From contig NZ_RJUD01000113.1 in assembly GCF_024343675.1 (NCBI RefSeq), positions 186,001 to 250,000 on the forward strand: 64,000 bases of DNA. Reading direction: 5' to 3'. Both the position numbers and the translations under genes were made by a program. Origin of the DNA: Lacihabitans sp. CS3-21 (lineage in GTDB: Bacteria > Bacteroidota > Bacteroidia > Cytophagales > Spirosomataceae). This document shows, piece after piece, positions 1 through 9,565 of the stretch (the first letter of the stretch is position 1; each line of letters begins with the position of its first letter). Below the pieces are notes generated by a model. It worked only from the letters and a program-made list of their open reading frames with translations, searched no databases and was not told the origin of the DNA.

Positions 1-468
1 TCCTTCTACGTCATTAACCACAATGTCGCCATTATTTATAGTCGACACAACTAGATTTAGGGTTTTGGGCACTTTTATAGTAAAATCGAGATTGTGGTGA
101 AATTGAATTTTTCTTTGGTCATTATTCCGTTTTTCGTTGTTGCGATTGGGCCGAGAGTCCCAGGGTTCGAAAATGTAAACAATTACACTATCGCCTTTTT
201 GCTCAAACTCTAACTTAAATTCTCTCTTTCCCTGTTCCATAATCTCGTTTGTTTTGCCAGAGATTGTTTTGTCAACTTCAATAAGCACTTTATTTCCCTC
301 ATAACCTTCCACTTTTATGTGGCCGTCGATGTTGTAAACTGCCAGAACGCTCGTGGGCGAAACGGTAAACGCTTTGTTTATTTTTTCTTTAAATTTGGTG
401 TCTTGTGCACTCGAATTTGTGCATGAGATTACCATTACCGACAATATCGGTATGATTAGCTTTTTCAT
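1..468 (-). CDS. DUF4097-like lipoprotein, partial (3' end cut by window edge)
   Basis: The frame is open from an ATG at 468 to the left edge, giving 156 codons without a stop. The N-terminus MKKLIIPILSVMVISC is a signal peptide ending in a lipobox-like VISC, with Cys16 as the likely lipidated residue. The mature part has short alternating beta-strand segments (SVLAVYNIDGHIKVEGYEG, then VVSTINNGDIVVNDVEG), which is typical of the DUF4097 'putative adhesin' beta-helix family. It lies 33 bp downstream of the HEAT membrane protein gene and probably forms an operon with it and the ECF sigma gene. Such trios are common in Bacteroidota and are thought to sense the envelope. Function is not known. 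The C-terminal part is outside the window. Confidence 0.75.
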   Translation of the reverse strand, partial: MKKLIIPILSVMVISCTNSSAQDTKFKEKINKAFTVSPTSVLAVYNIDGHIKVEGYEGNKVLIEVDKTISGKTNEIMEQGKREFKLEFEQKGDSVIVYIFEPWDSRPNRNNEKRNNDQRKIQFHHNLDFTIKVPKTLNLVVSTINNGDIVVNDVEG

Positions 469-501
469 AATTTTTGTTTTGATTTTATATTTTGAAACTT
501 C

Positions 502-1221
502 TTACGACAGCACCAGAATCGTTTTTTCGATTTTGCCTTTTACAGCATCATTGAGGTTTTCTTTTCTGAGCAACTCCTTAAATTGTTTGACAGAACGCTT
601 CTCTTGTAGTTTCACCATCGCATCGGCCAATGCGACTTGCATCAAAGGTGATTCTTGGGTAAGAAGCGATTGCACCAAGCCCTCACGTACTTTTGGGTTC
701 TCTGCTAATTGAATCAAGGCTTCGAGTGTTACGAGGCGTACGTTCTCGTTTTGGTCGAAATTGAGTGTTGTCAGCAGTGCATCTATTACTTGGTCGTCAA
801 CATTATTTAGTTCTTGTGTGTAACTAACTGCTTTTAGTCGCTCAGTGGCAACTGGATTTTCGAGCATAGAGAGCATCATCATTTGCTTCATATCTTGCAC
901 TTCTGAAGATAACCTTTTTACTTCATTGCTGTTGGCTGCCACTTCACTGTTAGGTTTTCCAATAAAATATCCAGCACCGCTACTGATTACAATGAGTATC
1001 ATGGCATAGGCCCAATTATAGGCAGGTTTGTATGCAAATAGCGTTTTGAAACGTTCAAGTAGGATTTGAAAAATACCTTCTTTTTTGGCTTCCTCTTCCG
1101 CTTTGAAAGTGTCAAGCATTGCATGAAAACGAATTTTCACATCTTTGCTTGGCTCAGGAACTCGCAGTTTGCCCATTTGTTCCCAAAGCGTTTTTTCAAT
1201 ATCATCAAATTGTTCGTCCAT
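502..1221 (-). CDS. HEAT-repeat membrane protein, putative anti-sigma partner
   Basis: 239 aa. Residues 1-66 are charged and probably cytoplasmic, and begin with an acidic MDEQFDDIEK-type segment like short anti-sigma N-termini. One transmembrane helix is seen at about 70-88, followed by a short coiled coil (about 97-118) and HEAT-like helical repeats from about 125 to the end, where phrases such as NVRLVTLEALIQLAENPKVR recur. The layout (cytoplasmic head, one helix, extracytoplasmic repeats) and the position 62 bp after an ECF sigma gene suggest it binds and restrains that sigma factor. This is inferred from context, because no classical zinc anti-sigma motif is present. Confidence 0.7.
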   Translation of the reverse strand: MDEQFDDIEKTLWEQMGKLRVPEPSKDVKIRFHAMLDTFKAEEEAKKEGIFQILLERFKTLFAYKPAYNWAYAMILIVISSGAGYFIGKPNSEVAANSNEVKRLSSEVQDMKQMMMLSMLENPVATERLKAVSYTQELNNVDDQVIDALLTTLNFDQNENVRLVTLEALIQLAENPKVREGLVQSLLTQESPLMQVALADAMVKLQEKRSVKQFKELLRKENLNDAVKGKIEKTILVLS

Positions 1222-1283
1222 TTCTTTTTATCAAATAATAGGGAGTTTCTAAACCGAAACCAGCCTTTTTGTTTTATTGATTT

Positions 1284-1835
1284 TTAATGTGTTTCTTTCA
1301 AAAATATACCCTTCAATTCTTTCATAGCACGGTGCACTTTTACTTTGATGTTTCCTTCTGAAGTTTTAAGAATTTCGGCAATTTCTTGATACGACAATTC
1401 TTGAAAACGACTCAAAATCAAAACTTCTCGGTGATCAGGACTCAATTTCGCCAAAGCTTGGTGCAGAACTTCAGATTCTTGTTTTGTTTCAAGCTGAACA
1501 TCTGCTGCTGGCGTCGAAATTGTCCTTTCGCTCCTTGGCGTGATGTCTGCTTCATAAACCACTCTGTTGTTTTTCTTGGCAGCATCATTGACTACATTTC
1601 TGGCCAAATGAAACATCCAAGTTCTGAACTCACCCTCCCCCGAAAAAGTATGGCGGTATTTCAACATTCTATAAAATACCGTTTGTACTAAATCTTCACT
1701 CTGTGCCACCTGACCCGTGGTGTGATATAAAAAACCAAACAAAGGCTTATGATAACGCTCAAACAACAAGCCCATCTTGTCTAAATCACCAGCTTTCACT
1801 TTAAGCATGAGGCTATTGTCTGTTAATGCGTTCAA
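1284..1835 (-). CDS. RNA polymerase ECF sigma-70 factor
   Basis: 183 aa, the normal ECF length. Region 2 covers about residues 24-90, including the core-binding/-10 segment SEDLVQTVFYRMLKY (46-60) and a FRTWMFHLARNVVND stretch. Region 4 covers about 125-175, with the helix-turn-helix SYQEIAEILKTSEGNIKVKV. The linker between them is Ser/Thr/Glu-rich. It is the first gene of a likely operon with the HEAT membrane protein and the DUF4097-like lipoprotein, so it probably directs transcription in response to an envelope signal and may control its own operon. Identity as an ECF sigma is secure; the regulon is unknown. Confidence 0.93.
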   Translation of the reverse strand: MNALTDNSLMLKVKAGDLDKMGLLFERYHKPLFGFLYHTTGQVAQSEDLVQTVFYRMLKYRHTFSGEGEFRTWMFHLARNVVNDAAKKNNRVVYEADITPRSERTISTPAADVQLETKQESEVLHQALAKLSPDHREVLILSRFQELSYQEIAEILKTSEGNIKVKVHRAMKELKGIFLKETH

Positions 1836-1939
1836 TCGGTTTGTTTTTTGTTTTTAGGGTGATTTGAACGTGGAAACTCCACTTGTTGAATAAGGTTACA
1901 ATAAAAGTAGAATATTTTTGAAGAAACTTTTTGAAAGAG

Positions 1940-1992
1940 AAAAAAAAAGGAAAATTGGTTACTGGGAAACTTCTCCCCAATAACCAATTTTC
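1940..1992 (-). terminator. Hairpin with T-run after the permease array
   Basis: Arms AAAATTGGTTA (1951-1961) and TAACCAATTTT (1981-1991) are perfect complements. The inner CTGGG/CCCCA segment extends the stem with a mismatch. Read on the minus strand, the hairpin starts about 20 nt past the stop of the 2011-4464 permease and is followed by a T-run (A-run at 1941-1948 on the plus strand), so it fits an intrinsic terminator. The arms are built from the TTGGTTA/CTGGGAA heptamers also found between the permease genes. Confidence 0.65.
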
Positions 1993-2010
1993 CAATAACC
2001 TTAACATAAT

Positions 2011-4464
2011 TTACTCCGTTTTCAAACTCTTCACCGGATTCATCAATGCCGCCTGAATACTTCTGTAACTTATGGTTAAGAAGGCAATTAAGACAGTTAC
2101 CAAACCTGCAACCACAAAAACCCACCATTGTAATTCAGTACGATATTCAAAGTCTTGAAGCCAATCCTGCATTACATAATAACCTAATGGAAAAGCGATT
2201 AAGAATGACACTACTATTAATTTTAAGAAATCTTTTGAAAGTAAACCAACAATTTGAGGGACAGATGATCCCAGTACTTTCCTGATTCCGATTTCTTTGA
2301 ACCTCTGCTCCGTGGTAAAAGTCACCAGACCAAATAAGCCCAAACAGGCCACAAAAATGGTCAGGATAGCGAAGATTCTAAGAATGGAATTCATGTTGGC
2401 TTCTTTTTGGTATGTTTCGTTATACAGCTGATCTAAATATGCATAGTTGAAAGGCTCACCTGTGCCGTAAGAAGTCCATTTGCTTTTCATAGTACTTATC
2501 AAATCAGCAGAATTTTCAGAACTTACCTTAATTATCAATCCGTAATATGGATTATAACGCATAATCAAAGGGTCAATTTTTTCGTGCAAAGACCTCGCAT
2601 GAAAATCCTTTACGAGTCCAACTATGGTCAGAATTTCATTCGGTTTGTCTGCACCAACTGATTCCAAAACAGTCTGCCCAATTGGATTGGCCTTTAAACC
2701 GAATGCTTTGATGGCCGATTCGTTTATTATGATGTTATTTTTTTCCGTTCCTGTTTGTTTGGAGAAATTTCTACCCGCCAACAATTTCATGCTTAGTGTA
2801 GGTATGTATTCTTCATCGATATTGAAGTTTTTAGCACGGATCCTTTGCAAGGGATCGTTCAAAGGTGAGACCACCGTTGTGAAATTATCAGAAGGACCCG
2901 CAGGTAAAAATGCCGATGTTGAAATATTTTTAACTCTACTGTCTTTCTTTAATTCATCGCGAAAAGCCTCAAAACTTTTGCCCAAAAGCCCAGCTTGACG
3001 GATAACTATCAATTGTTTTCTATCGTACCCAATGTCCTTGTTTTTAATGTATTGCATCTGTTGGCCAACCACCAGAGTGCCAATAATTAGCGTGGCTGAA
3101 ATAGCAAACTGAAAGACAACCAAACCGCTGCGAATACCTTTGGTATTTCCTGTAGAAAATCTATTTTTTAATGCCTGCAAAGGTTTAAAACCCGACATAA
3201 AAAAGGCAGGATAAGCACCCGCTATTATGCTTATTGTAAATGTAAGTAGCAAAATGACACCCAAAATGTGAGGATTCAGGAGGTCTTGGATGGAATAAAT
3301 TTTGCCTGATATTTGGTTGAAAAATGGAATTGCCAAGAAGAATATTAGAACAGCTAAAACCATAGCCACTAAGGTTGAGATAAAAGCTTCTGTCAAAAAC
3401 TGAAAGATTAATTGGCTTTTTTCAGAACCCAAAACCTTTCGCATGCCTATTTCTTTTACTCTTTTTGAGGCACTTGCAGTTGACAAATTCATAAAATTTA
3501 TACAAGCTATAAACAGCATAAAAAGAGCTATTGCAGAGAAAATATACACCGTTTTGATGTCGCCAGGTTGTTCGAGTTCAAATTTATAATCAGAATAAAG
3601 ATGAATATCTGTAAGCGGTAAAAGTCTGAAGCCCACTTTGTTGCCTTTGTCCAAAAACTCCTTAAAAGTCATTCCCATTCCAGATTTTATCTGCGAACTC
3701 ATGTATTTTTCGGGAATTAGCTTCATTTTGGATTCTAATTGGGCCATATCAGCTTTTTCAGAAAGCAAAAGGTAAGTATGATAATTGCCATTTAACCAAC
3801 TCGGACTTAGCCCGTCGGGATTACCTGCCATTGAAGTCAAAATATCAAAATGAAAATGGGCATTGGACGGAATTTCTTCGATAATACCAGTAACTGAATA
3901 AAAACCGCTCAGATTCACATAGCCAGCCTGAGAATAAACACCTTGGTCTTTGATTTCAATGGTTTTGTTGATAGGGTCGTCATTTCCAAAATAAGCTTGG
4001 GCTTGCTTTTGCGTCAAAACAACTGTTCTGGGTTTATTCAAAGCATTTTTGGCGTTTCCTTTAACGAAATTTATTGAGAAAACATCAAAAAAAGTTGAAT
4101 CCACCATAGCGGATTTTCCACTTCTGAAGGTTTGATTTTTGTAAATAATCTTTGCGATGTCTGCAGTTTTTAACAATCTCGTTGTGGCCTTAATTTCTGG
4201 TAATTCATTCTTAAAAGTCTGAGCCACAGGAGCCATAACACTCGACTCATCTATGAGTTCATCGCCCATTTTAGCACTCAAATTTACCCTAACTATATGT
4301 TTGGCGTTTTCGTTGAACCTATCATAAGAAAGTTCATCCATCACAAAAAGTGAAATAACCAAACAGGTAGCGATGCCCATTGCCAATCCAAAGACATTTA
4401 TAGAAAACATCATTTTGTTTTTTTGGATGCTTCGCCAAGCGATTTTGAAATAGTTACTTATCAT
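2011..4464 (-). CDS. MacB/FtsX-type ABC transporter permease 1
   Basis: 817 aa, inner membrane. The chain has two permease units: TM helix at about 20-42, MacB-type periplasmic core domain (about 45-270), an FtsX three-helix unit (about 285-410) with cytoplasmic loop EIGMRKVLGS, then a helix at about 430, a second periplasmic domain, and a second FtsX unit (about 690-810) with loop EIGIRKVLGS. The two [E]IG[IM]RKVLG loops are probably the surfaces that contact the ATPase. The usual MacB has one such unit and dimerises, so this protein looks like a single-chain pair. It is the last of four tandem paralogs and ends in NPVKSLKTE like the others. The ATPase must be supplied in trans (12563-13240 or 19364-20026). 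Confidence 0.88.
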   Translation of the reverse strand: MISNYFKIAWRSIQKNKMMFSINVFGLAMGIATCLVISLFVMDELSYDRFNENAKHIVRVNLSAKMGDELIDESSVMAPVAQTFKNELPEIKATTRLLKTADIAKIIYKNQTFRSGKSAMVDSTFFDVFSINFVKGNAKNALNKPRTVVLTQKQAQAYFGNDDPINKTIEIKDQGVYSQAGYVNLSGFYSVTGIIEEIPSNAHFHFDILTSMAGNPDGLSPSWLNGNYHTYLLLSEKADMAQLESKMKLIPEKYMSSQIKSGMGMTFKEFLDKGNKVGFRLLPLTDIHLYSDYKFELEQPGDIKTVYIFSAIALFMLFIACINFMNLSTASASKRVKEIGMRKVLGSEKSQLIFQFLTEAFISTLVAMVLAVLIFFLAIPFFNQISGKIYSIQDLLNPHILGVILLLTFTISIIAGAYPAFFMSGFKPLQALKNRFSTGNTKGIRSGLVVFQFAISATLIIGTLVVGQQMQYIKNKDIGYDRKQLIVIRQAGLLGKSFEAFRDELKKDSRVKNISTSAFLPAGPSDNFTTVVSPLNDPLQRIRAKNFNIDEEYIPTLSMKLLAGRNFSKQTGTEKNNIIINESAIKAFGLKANPIGQTVLESVGADKPNEILTIVGLVKDFHARSLHEKIDPLIMRYNPYYGLIIKVSSENSADLISTMKSKWTSYGTGEPFNYAYLDQLYNETYQKEANMNSILRIFAILTIFVACLGLFGLVTFTTEQRFKEIGIRKVLGSSVPQIVGLLSKDFLKLIVVSFLIAFPLGYYVMQDWLQDFEYRTELQWWVFVVAGLVTVLIAFLTISYRSIQAALMNPVKSLKTE

Positions 4465-4484
4465 AATTTTTTTATTTATTGATT

Positions 4485-4525
4485 GGGAAAATAGTTATCG
4501 GGAAAATAGTTACTGGGAAATTGTT
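4485..4525. repeat. Short tandem repeat GGGAAAATAGTTANC x2.7 between permease genes
   Basis: Two adjacent 15-bp units (4485-4499 and 4500-4514) differ at two positions and a third partial unit follows. Each can be read as a 7+8 composite of TAGTTAT/CGGGAAAA-like words, related to those at 7003-7037 and in the hairpin at 1951-1991. It lies just upstream of the 2011-4464 permease start. Confidence 0.75.
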
Positions 4526-4568
4526 CGGTATTGAAACCCTATGCCAGTTATTTAATTTCCAGCCACCA

Positions 4569-6998
4569 TTACTCTGTTTTCAAACTTTTTATAGGATTTA
4601 CCAATGCAGCCTTTATACTTTGATAACTAACGGTCAATATCGAAATAAGAATGGCTGAAAATGTAGATAGAGCATAAATCCACAATGGTATATCAATTCT
4701 GAATGAAAAATCTTCGAGCCATTTATTCATCACAAACCAACCCACAGGCAAAGCAATAATGATGGCTATACCTACCAATTTTAAAAAATCCTTTGTAAGT
4801 CGGTAAGTTATCTGGCGAACGCTGGCTCCCATCACTTTTCTAATTCCTATTTCTTTGGTTCTCATTTGTGCATTGAAAGCGGCCAATCCAAATAGACCAA
4901 GACAAGCAATTAATAGGGAGAGTACTGTAAAAGTCATGAAGATTCTGCCGAGCTTTTGCTCTACTTCGAATGTATTGTTAAAAGAATCATCCATGAAATA
5001 ATGGTTAAATGGCTGTCCAGGAGCTACTTCTGACCACTTTTTTTCGATCTGCGAAAGACTTTGTTTGAAATCGCCCGAATTCAACTTCACTATCAATCGA
5101 TTCGAATTAGAACCTATACGTAGACTCAAAGCCCCAATTTCGTCTTTGAATGACGAGTAATGAAAGTTCTTTACAACCCCAATTATTGTATACACTGGTT
5201 TTATACCATTATCTACCACAGTTGTGATTTTTTCCCCGATTACTTCATCTGGTTTTAAACCTAGAATACCCACCGCAGTTTCGTTTAAAATAATAGCGGT
5301 AGAATCGGTCGCAAAGCTTTTATCGAAATCTCGCCCCGCAATTATTTTCATATCCAAAGTTTCACTGTAATCATGGTCTACCCGCCAGTTTTGCATCTGA
5401 ATGGTCTTTTTAGGCTCCGAGCCTACAAATTCAAATGAGTTATCTGATCGATTGGAGGGCGTAGGCAAATAACTACTTAAAGATGTTGACTCCACTTTGG
5501 GTAGTTCTGATACTTCCCTTTTAAAACTTTCCAGTTTATTTCCAGCTGCATAAACATCATCAATAATCAGAATCTGGTCTTTTTTATACCCAAGATCTTT
5601 GTTTTGAATAAACTTGAGCTGCTGAAATACCACCAACGTGCTGATGATTAAAAACACCGAAATGGCAAATTGAAAAATTACCAGAGTATTTCTAATTTTG
5701 CCTCCACCAACCTTAGATTTATTATTTCCTTTTAATACCTCTACAGGAACAAACCTTGAAAGGAAAAAAGATGGATAACTACCCGAAACAAAGCCAAGAA
5801 ACAAGGTTGCCCCCAACAATACCAGCCAAAATATGGGATTAAAGAAGGGCAAGGAAATAGTTTTGCCTGAAAGTTGATTGAAAAAGGGGATAAGCATAAA
5901 AGCTAACAATAATGAAAAAAATAAAGAGATAAAAGTGAGCAAACTAGACTCTGTCAAGAACTGACGAACCAAGGCTGATTTATTTGAACCCAAGGTTTTA
6001 CGAATACCCACTTCTTTGGCCCTTTTAAGCGATTGAGCTGTGGATAGGTTCATAAAATTAACTACTGCCAGAACCAACAAAAACAAGGCTATAAATGATA
6101 ATATATATATTGTTTGTTTGTTGCCGTTTGGGTTCATTTCAGCTACTCTATTACCTGCTAGGTGCAAATCCAAAAGGGGAATTGTGCTGTATCTGATATA
6201 ATTTCCGCTACTTTCGAAACTTTGGCGTGTTACACCAGGCATAAACGATTGTGCATACGGAATCATGTATTTTTCAAACAATATCTGCAAAGGCTTTTGC
6301 AAATCTGTGGCATTGGCATTGGGTATTAATTTCAGAAATGTGCTGAAATTATTACTTCCCCAGTTCGCTTCTTTAGATTCAGCATATCCTTCCATTGACA
6401 AGAAAATTGAATATTCCTTCAAAAAAGAATTTTTAGGCAAATCGGCAATTACCCCAGTAATTCGGAATGTTTCATTGTTGTCGATCAAAATACTTTGCCC
6501 AATCGGAGAGCTTTTTCCAAAATGTTTTTTTGCAGTGCTTTCAGAAATTACCACCGTATTGGGTTCCTTAAGAGCTGTTTTTGAATTACCTTCTAAAAGA
6601 TTTAATCCAAAAAAATCAAGAAAATTGGGATCGGCGTAAGTGCTATTAACTTCTTTCTGGTTTTCGTTGGTCTGGGTCCGTCTAACCAAAACGCTACCAA
6701 ATGAGCGGAAACGTGTAGCATCTTCCACTACTTTGAAATCACGCTTAACAGTTTCAGCAAATGGTGCTACCAAAACTCCAAATTCTTGAGCCTGACCTCC
6801 AAATTTTATATCTACGTTGGCACGGTGAATTCGGTTAGCGTCTTTAAAGGAGCGATTGAAACTAAGCTCATCAAAGATATACAACGAAATGAGCAAAGCT
6901 CCGGCCATACCTACAGAAAGTCCAAAGATATTTATGAAAGTAAAAAACGGCTGCTTTTTTAGGCTTCTCCAAGCGATTTTGAAAGAATTCTTTATCAT
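4569..6998 (-). CDS. MacB/FtsX-type ABC transporter permease 2
   Basis: 809 aa with the same two-unit layout as its neighbours: N-terminal helix (FINIFGLSVGMAGALLISLY), first periplasmic domain, FtsX unit with loop EVGIRKTLGSN, a central helix followed by the second periplasmic domain, and a C-terminal FtsX unit with loop EIGIRKVMGAS. The C-terminus (SYQSIKAALVNPIKSLKTE) is nearly identical to that of the other three permeases, while the periplasmic domains have diverged. That pattern fits duplication with different substrates or partners. The gap to the next gene on the same strand is 104 bp. It is inferred to work with the MacB/LolD-type ATPases, adaptor and TolC channel of this locus. Confidence 0.88.
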   Translation of the reverse strand: MIKNSFKIAWRSLKKQPFFTFINIFGLSVGMAGALLISLYIFDELSFNRSFKDANRIHRANVDIKFGGQAQEFGVLVAPFAETVKRDFKVVEDATRFRSFGSVLVRRTQTNENQKEVNSTYADPNFLDFFGLNLLEGNSKTALKEPNTVVISESTAKKHFGKSSPIGQSILIDNNETFRITGVIADLPKNSFLKEYSIFLSMEGYAESKEANWGSNNFSTFLKLIPNANATDLQKPLQILFEKYMIPYAQSFMPGVTRQSFESSGNYIRYSTIPLLDLHLAGNRVAEMNPNGNKQTIYILSFIALFLLVLAVVNFMNLSTAQSLKRAKEVGIRKTLGSNKSALVRQFLTESSLLTFISLFFSLLLAFMLIPFFNQLSGKTISLPFFNPIFWLVLLGATLFLGFVSGSYPSFFLSRFVPVEVLKGNNKSKVGGGKIRNTLVIFQFAISVFLIISTLVVFQQLKFIQNKDLGYKKDQILIIDDVYAAGNKLESFKREVSELPKVESTSLSSYLPTPSNRSDNSFEFVGSEPKKTIQMQNWRVDHDYSETLDMKIIAGRDFDKSFATDSTAIILNETAVGILGLKPDEVIGEKITTVVDNGIKPVYTIIGVVKNFHYSSFKDEIGALSLRIGSNSNRLIVKLNSGDFKQSLSQIEKKWSEVAPGQPFNHYFMDDSFNNTFEVEQKLGRIFMTFTVLSLLIACLGLFGLAAFNAQMRTKEIGIRKVMGASVRQITYRLTKDFLKLVGIAIIIALPVGWFVMNKWLEDFSFRIDIPLWIYALSTFSAILISILTVSYQSIKAALVNPIKSLKTE

Positions 6999-7002
6999 AA
7001 TT

Positions 7003-7037
7003 TAGTTATTGGTTATTGGAGAATTGGTTACTGGAAT
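7003..7037. repeat. Degenerate heptamer array (TAGTTAT / TGGTTAT / TTGGTTA type)
   Basis: Consecutive words TAGTTAT, TGGTTAT, TGGAGAA, TTGGTTA, CTGGAAT fill 7003-7037 with a single one-base phase slip. It sits just upstream of the 4569-6998 permease start and shares its words with the arrays at 4485-4525 and 1951-1991. Confidence 0.7.
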
Positions 7038-7076
7038 ATTTTGTTTTATGACATTTTCCTTGTAAAAAATCAATAT

Positions 7077-9503
7077 CTATTCAGATTTCAAACTCTTAAC
7101 AGGATTCATCAATGCTGCTTTTATGGCTTGGTAGCTGACCGAAAATATGGTAATTAAAGTCGCGAATAGGCCAGAAATAACGAAATATTCCCAAGTAATA
7201 TCAATCCTGTGTACAAAGCCTTGAAGCCATTGTATTGAAAAATAATAGGCCAAGGGTAAGCTCAGTAACGTAGCGATAAGCACCAAAATAAGAAAGTCTT
7301 TCGACATCAACTGCAAAATATTGCCTATACCAGCCCCCATCACTTTTCTAATTCCTATTTCTTTTTTGCGTTGCTCAGCATAAAAGGCTGCCATGCCCAA
7401 CAACCCCAAACAAGCAATGAAAATGGCAATTCCAGATGCTGTTTTGTAGATTAAGCCTTGTTGTGTTTCAGCTTTGTAATAATTGGCTATATTTTCTTCG
7501 TAAAACTTACCGTTGAAAGGGTATTCTGGAAAAATAGCATCGTGAGCAGCTTTGATTTGAGCTACTGTCGCTTGCAAATTACCTGAAGTTATTTTCACAG
7601 AATTGTTCCAAAAATACTTTTGAACAGGAAAAATGATTATTGGGCTGTTTTCTTCTTTGGCACTGGCTGTCTGAAAATCTTTAACTACACCTACAATGGT
7701 ATTCCATCCTTGACCTCCCATTCTTATCTGCTTGCCAATGGCATCTTCTGGCTTGATGTTGCCGAGTTTTTTGAGCATAGTTTCGTTCACTACATATTTT
7801 GGAATACTGTCGGTGTTTTCATATGACTTTCCAGCCAGCATTTTAAGCCCAAAAGTTTTAAAATATTGAGCGTCTGCAATTTTCGCACTTATGTTAAACT
7901 TCTCGTCTTCGGCTCGATGGTCGAAGGCAAAGTTGGATTGCCAATTGTTGCCGGAAGAAGGTGGGTCACTGTTGAAACTCATTGAACTAACTCCTGGTAT
8001 AGCTTCTATTCTACTTCTGAGAGCGGTGTTTCTACTTCTTAATTCAGGGTCAACCGAAAAAATCAGAACGCCTTCTTTTACATAACCCATGTCTTTGCTA
8101 TCCAACATTTTGAGTTGCGATACATTTATGAGTGTAGAAAAGACCAAGAAAATAGCTATAGCAAATTGGAAAACAATCAGTGCTTTTCTGAGTGAAAGTC
8201 CTTGCCTCCAATTGGCTTTTTTTGTGCTTCTAAAAGCTTCCAACGGAGAAAAATTGGACATTATTATAGCAGGATACAGGCCTGAAAATAAAGTGACTAA
8301 TAATAATATAAGGCCTAAAAAAGGGAGTAACAATTTGTTCGAGAAAATACTGTATCCCTCTGGAAGGTCGAATAAGGCACTTAGCCATGGCTTGCCCAAT
8401 AGACTTATCAGCAAGCCTAATATGACTGCTAGTAAGCTCACTATGAAAGTTTCAGACAAAAATTGTCCAGCAAGCTGCGACCTATACGAACCTAGCGTTT
8501 TTCTTACACCCACTTCCTTTATTCGTTTTCCGATAATAGCTGTAGCAATATTTATAAAGTTAAAACAAGCCATAAGGACAATCAAAACACCTATTAGTCC
8601 AATACCTTTGAGTTTTTTGGATGAAACTACTTTGTCTTTGAAATTGCTCAATCGTTGGTCAAAGTAAACTTGATCTAGACTGCCCAAAAAATGCTCCTTC
8701 ACATCATTGGCTCCATCATTTTTGTATTTTTCTTTTGCAAATTTTCCAAGAACGGCATTTGTTTTTGATTCGGATTGATTATCCGCTAGTTTAAGAAACA
8801 GGTGGTCGTTGCTACTTGTTGAGCCCCAATCGTCAAATTTTCCAAAGCCCCATTTTTCAGGATTTTTTCGTTTGCTTTCATATGAAAATACCATTGAAGT
8901 ATTAAAATCTGTGTTCAGTGGTGCATCTTTAATAACACCCACTACTTGTATCAGTTCTGTGCCATTTACCTTGATGTTTTGACCAACGGCTTTTTGAACA
9001 TCACCAAAGTATTTTTTTGCCATGGTTTCAGATAGTGCAACTACATTGGGCTCTGCGAGTGATTTTGGGTTGCCAATTAACCATGGAAAATTGAAGACCT
9101 CAAAAAACGAGGGGTCAGTCACAAGTCCTTGATTATCTTCATTGTATTTGTCTCCATTTACACCTGAGCCATTATTCATTACTGTAACGACTGGTTCTAC
9201 CATACCATGAATAGGTACATATTGACCAAGTTCAGGATGCTCGGAGATTAGTGTTTTTTGAAAAGCCAATGGTGAGCCAGTTGTATATTCAACCTCACCA
9301 TTCTTGAGTGTGCTTTTTCTTAAAACCCTGAATATCTTCTCAGGCTCTTTATGAAAATTGTCATAACTATATTCGAAACTTAAATAGCTAAATATCAAAA
9401 TAGCAGCGGCGATTCCTAAGCCTAGTCCTGCTATGTTTATGATATTATAGCCTCTATTTTTAAGGAGACTTCGAAGGGCGATTTTGAAATAGTTCTTTAT
9501 CAT
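7077..9503 (-). CDS. MacB/FtsX-type ABC transporter permease 3
   Basis: 808 aa. N-terminal helix (IINIAGLGLGIAAAILIFSYL), first MacB-type periplasmic domain with a longer insert (about residues 60-290), FtsX unit with loop EVGVRKTLGSY, central helix ALIVFQFAIAIFLVFSTLI, second periplasmic domain and terminal FtsX unit with loop EIGIRKVMGAG. It ends in NPVKSLKSE. It is the most divergent of the four paralogs in the first periplasmic domain. Same-strand spacing to its neighbours is 62-78 bp, compatible with co-transcription. Exported substrate unknown; family members move peptides, lipids or antibiotics or act mechanically across the envelope. Confidence 0.88.
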   Translation of the reverse strand: MIKNYFKIALRSLLKNRGYNIINIAGLGLGIAAAILIFSYLSFEYSYDNFHKEPEKIFRVLRKSTLKNGEVEYTTGSPLAFQKTLISEHPELGQYVPIHGMVEPVVTVMNNGSGVNGDKYNEDNQGLVTDPSFFEVFNFPWLIGNPKSLAEPNVVALSETMAKKYFGDVQKAVGQNIKVNGTELIQVVGVIKDAPLNTDFNTSMVFSYESKRKNPEKWGFGKFDDWGSTSSNDHLFLKLADNQSESKTNAVLGKFAKEKYKNDGANDVKEHFLGSLDQVYFDQRLSNFKDKVVSSKKLKGIGLIGVLIVLMACFNFINIATAIIGKRIKEVGVRKTLGSYRSQLAGQFLSETFIVSLLAVILGLLISLLGKPWLSALFDLPEGYSIFSNKLLLPFLGLILLLVTLFSGLYPAIIMSNFSPLEAFRSTKKANWRQGLSLRKALIVFQFAIAIFLVFSTLINVSQLKMLDSKDMGYVKEGVLIFSVDPELRSRNTALRSRIEAIPGVSSMSFNSDPPSSGNNWQSNFAFDHRAEDEKFNISAKIADAQYFKTFGLKMLAGKSYENTDSIPKYVVNETMLKKLGNIKPEDAIGKQIRMGGQGWNTIVGVVKDFQTASAKEENSPIIIFPVQKYFWNNSVKITSGNLQATVAQIKAAHDAIFPEYPFNGKFYEENIANYYKAETQQGLIYKTASGIAIFIACLGLLGMAAFYAEQRKKEIGIRKVMGAGIGNILQLMSKDFLILVLIATLLSLPLAYYFSIQWLQGFVHRIDITWEYFVISGLFATLITIFSVSYQAIKAALMNPVKSLKSE

Positions 9504-9565
9504 AATTTTGTTATTTTTAAATCAAGTTTGCACGAATAATTCGTAATTCATCCTTGTCAGTTCAT

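Noticed and set aside
8089-8667. 192-codon open frame on the plus strand
   Set aside because: Antisense to a permease with clear domain motifs; the translation has no family features and low-complexity composition.
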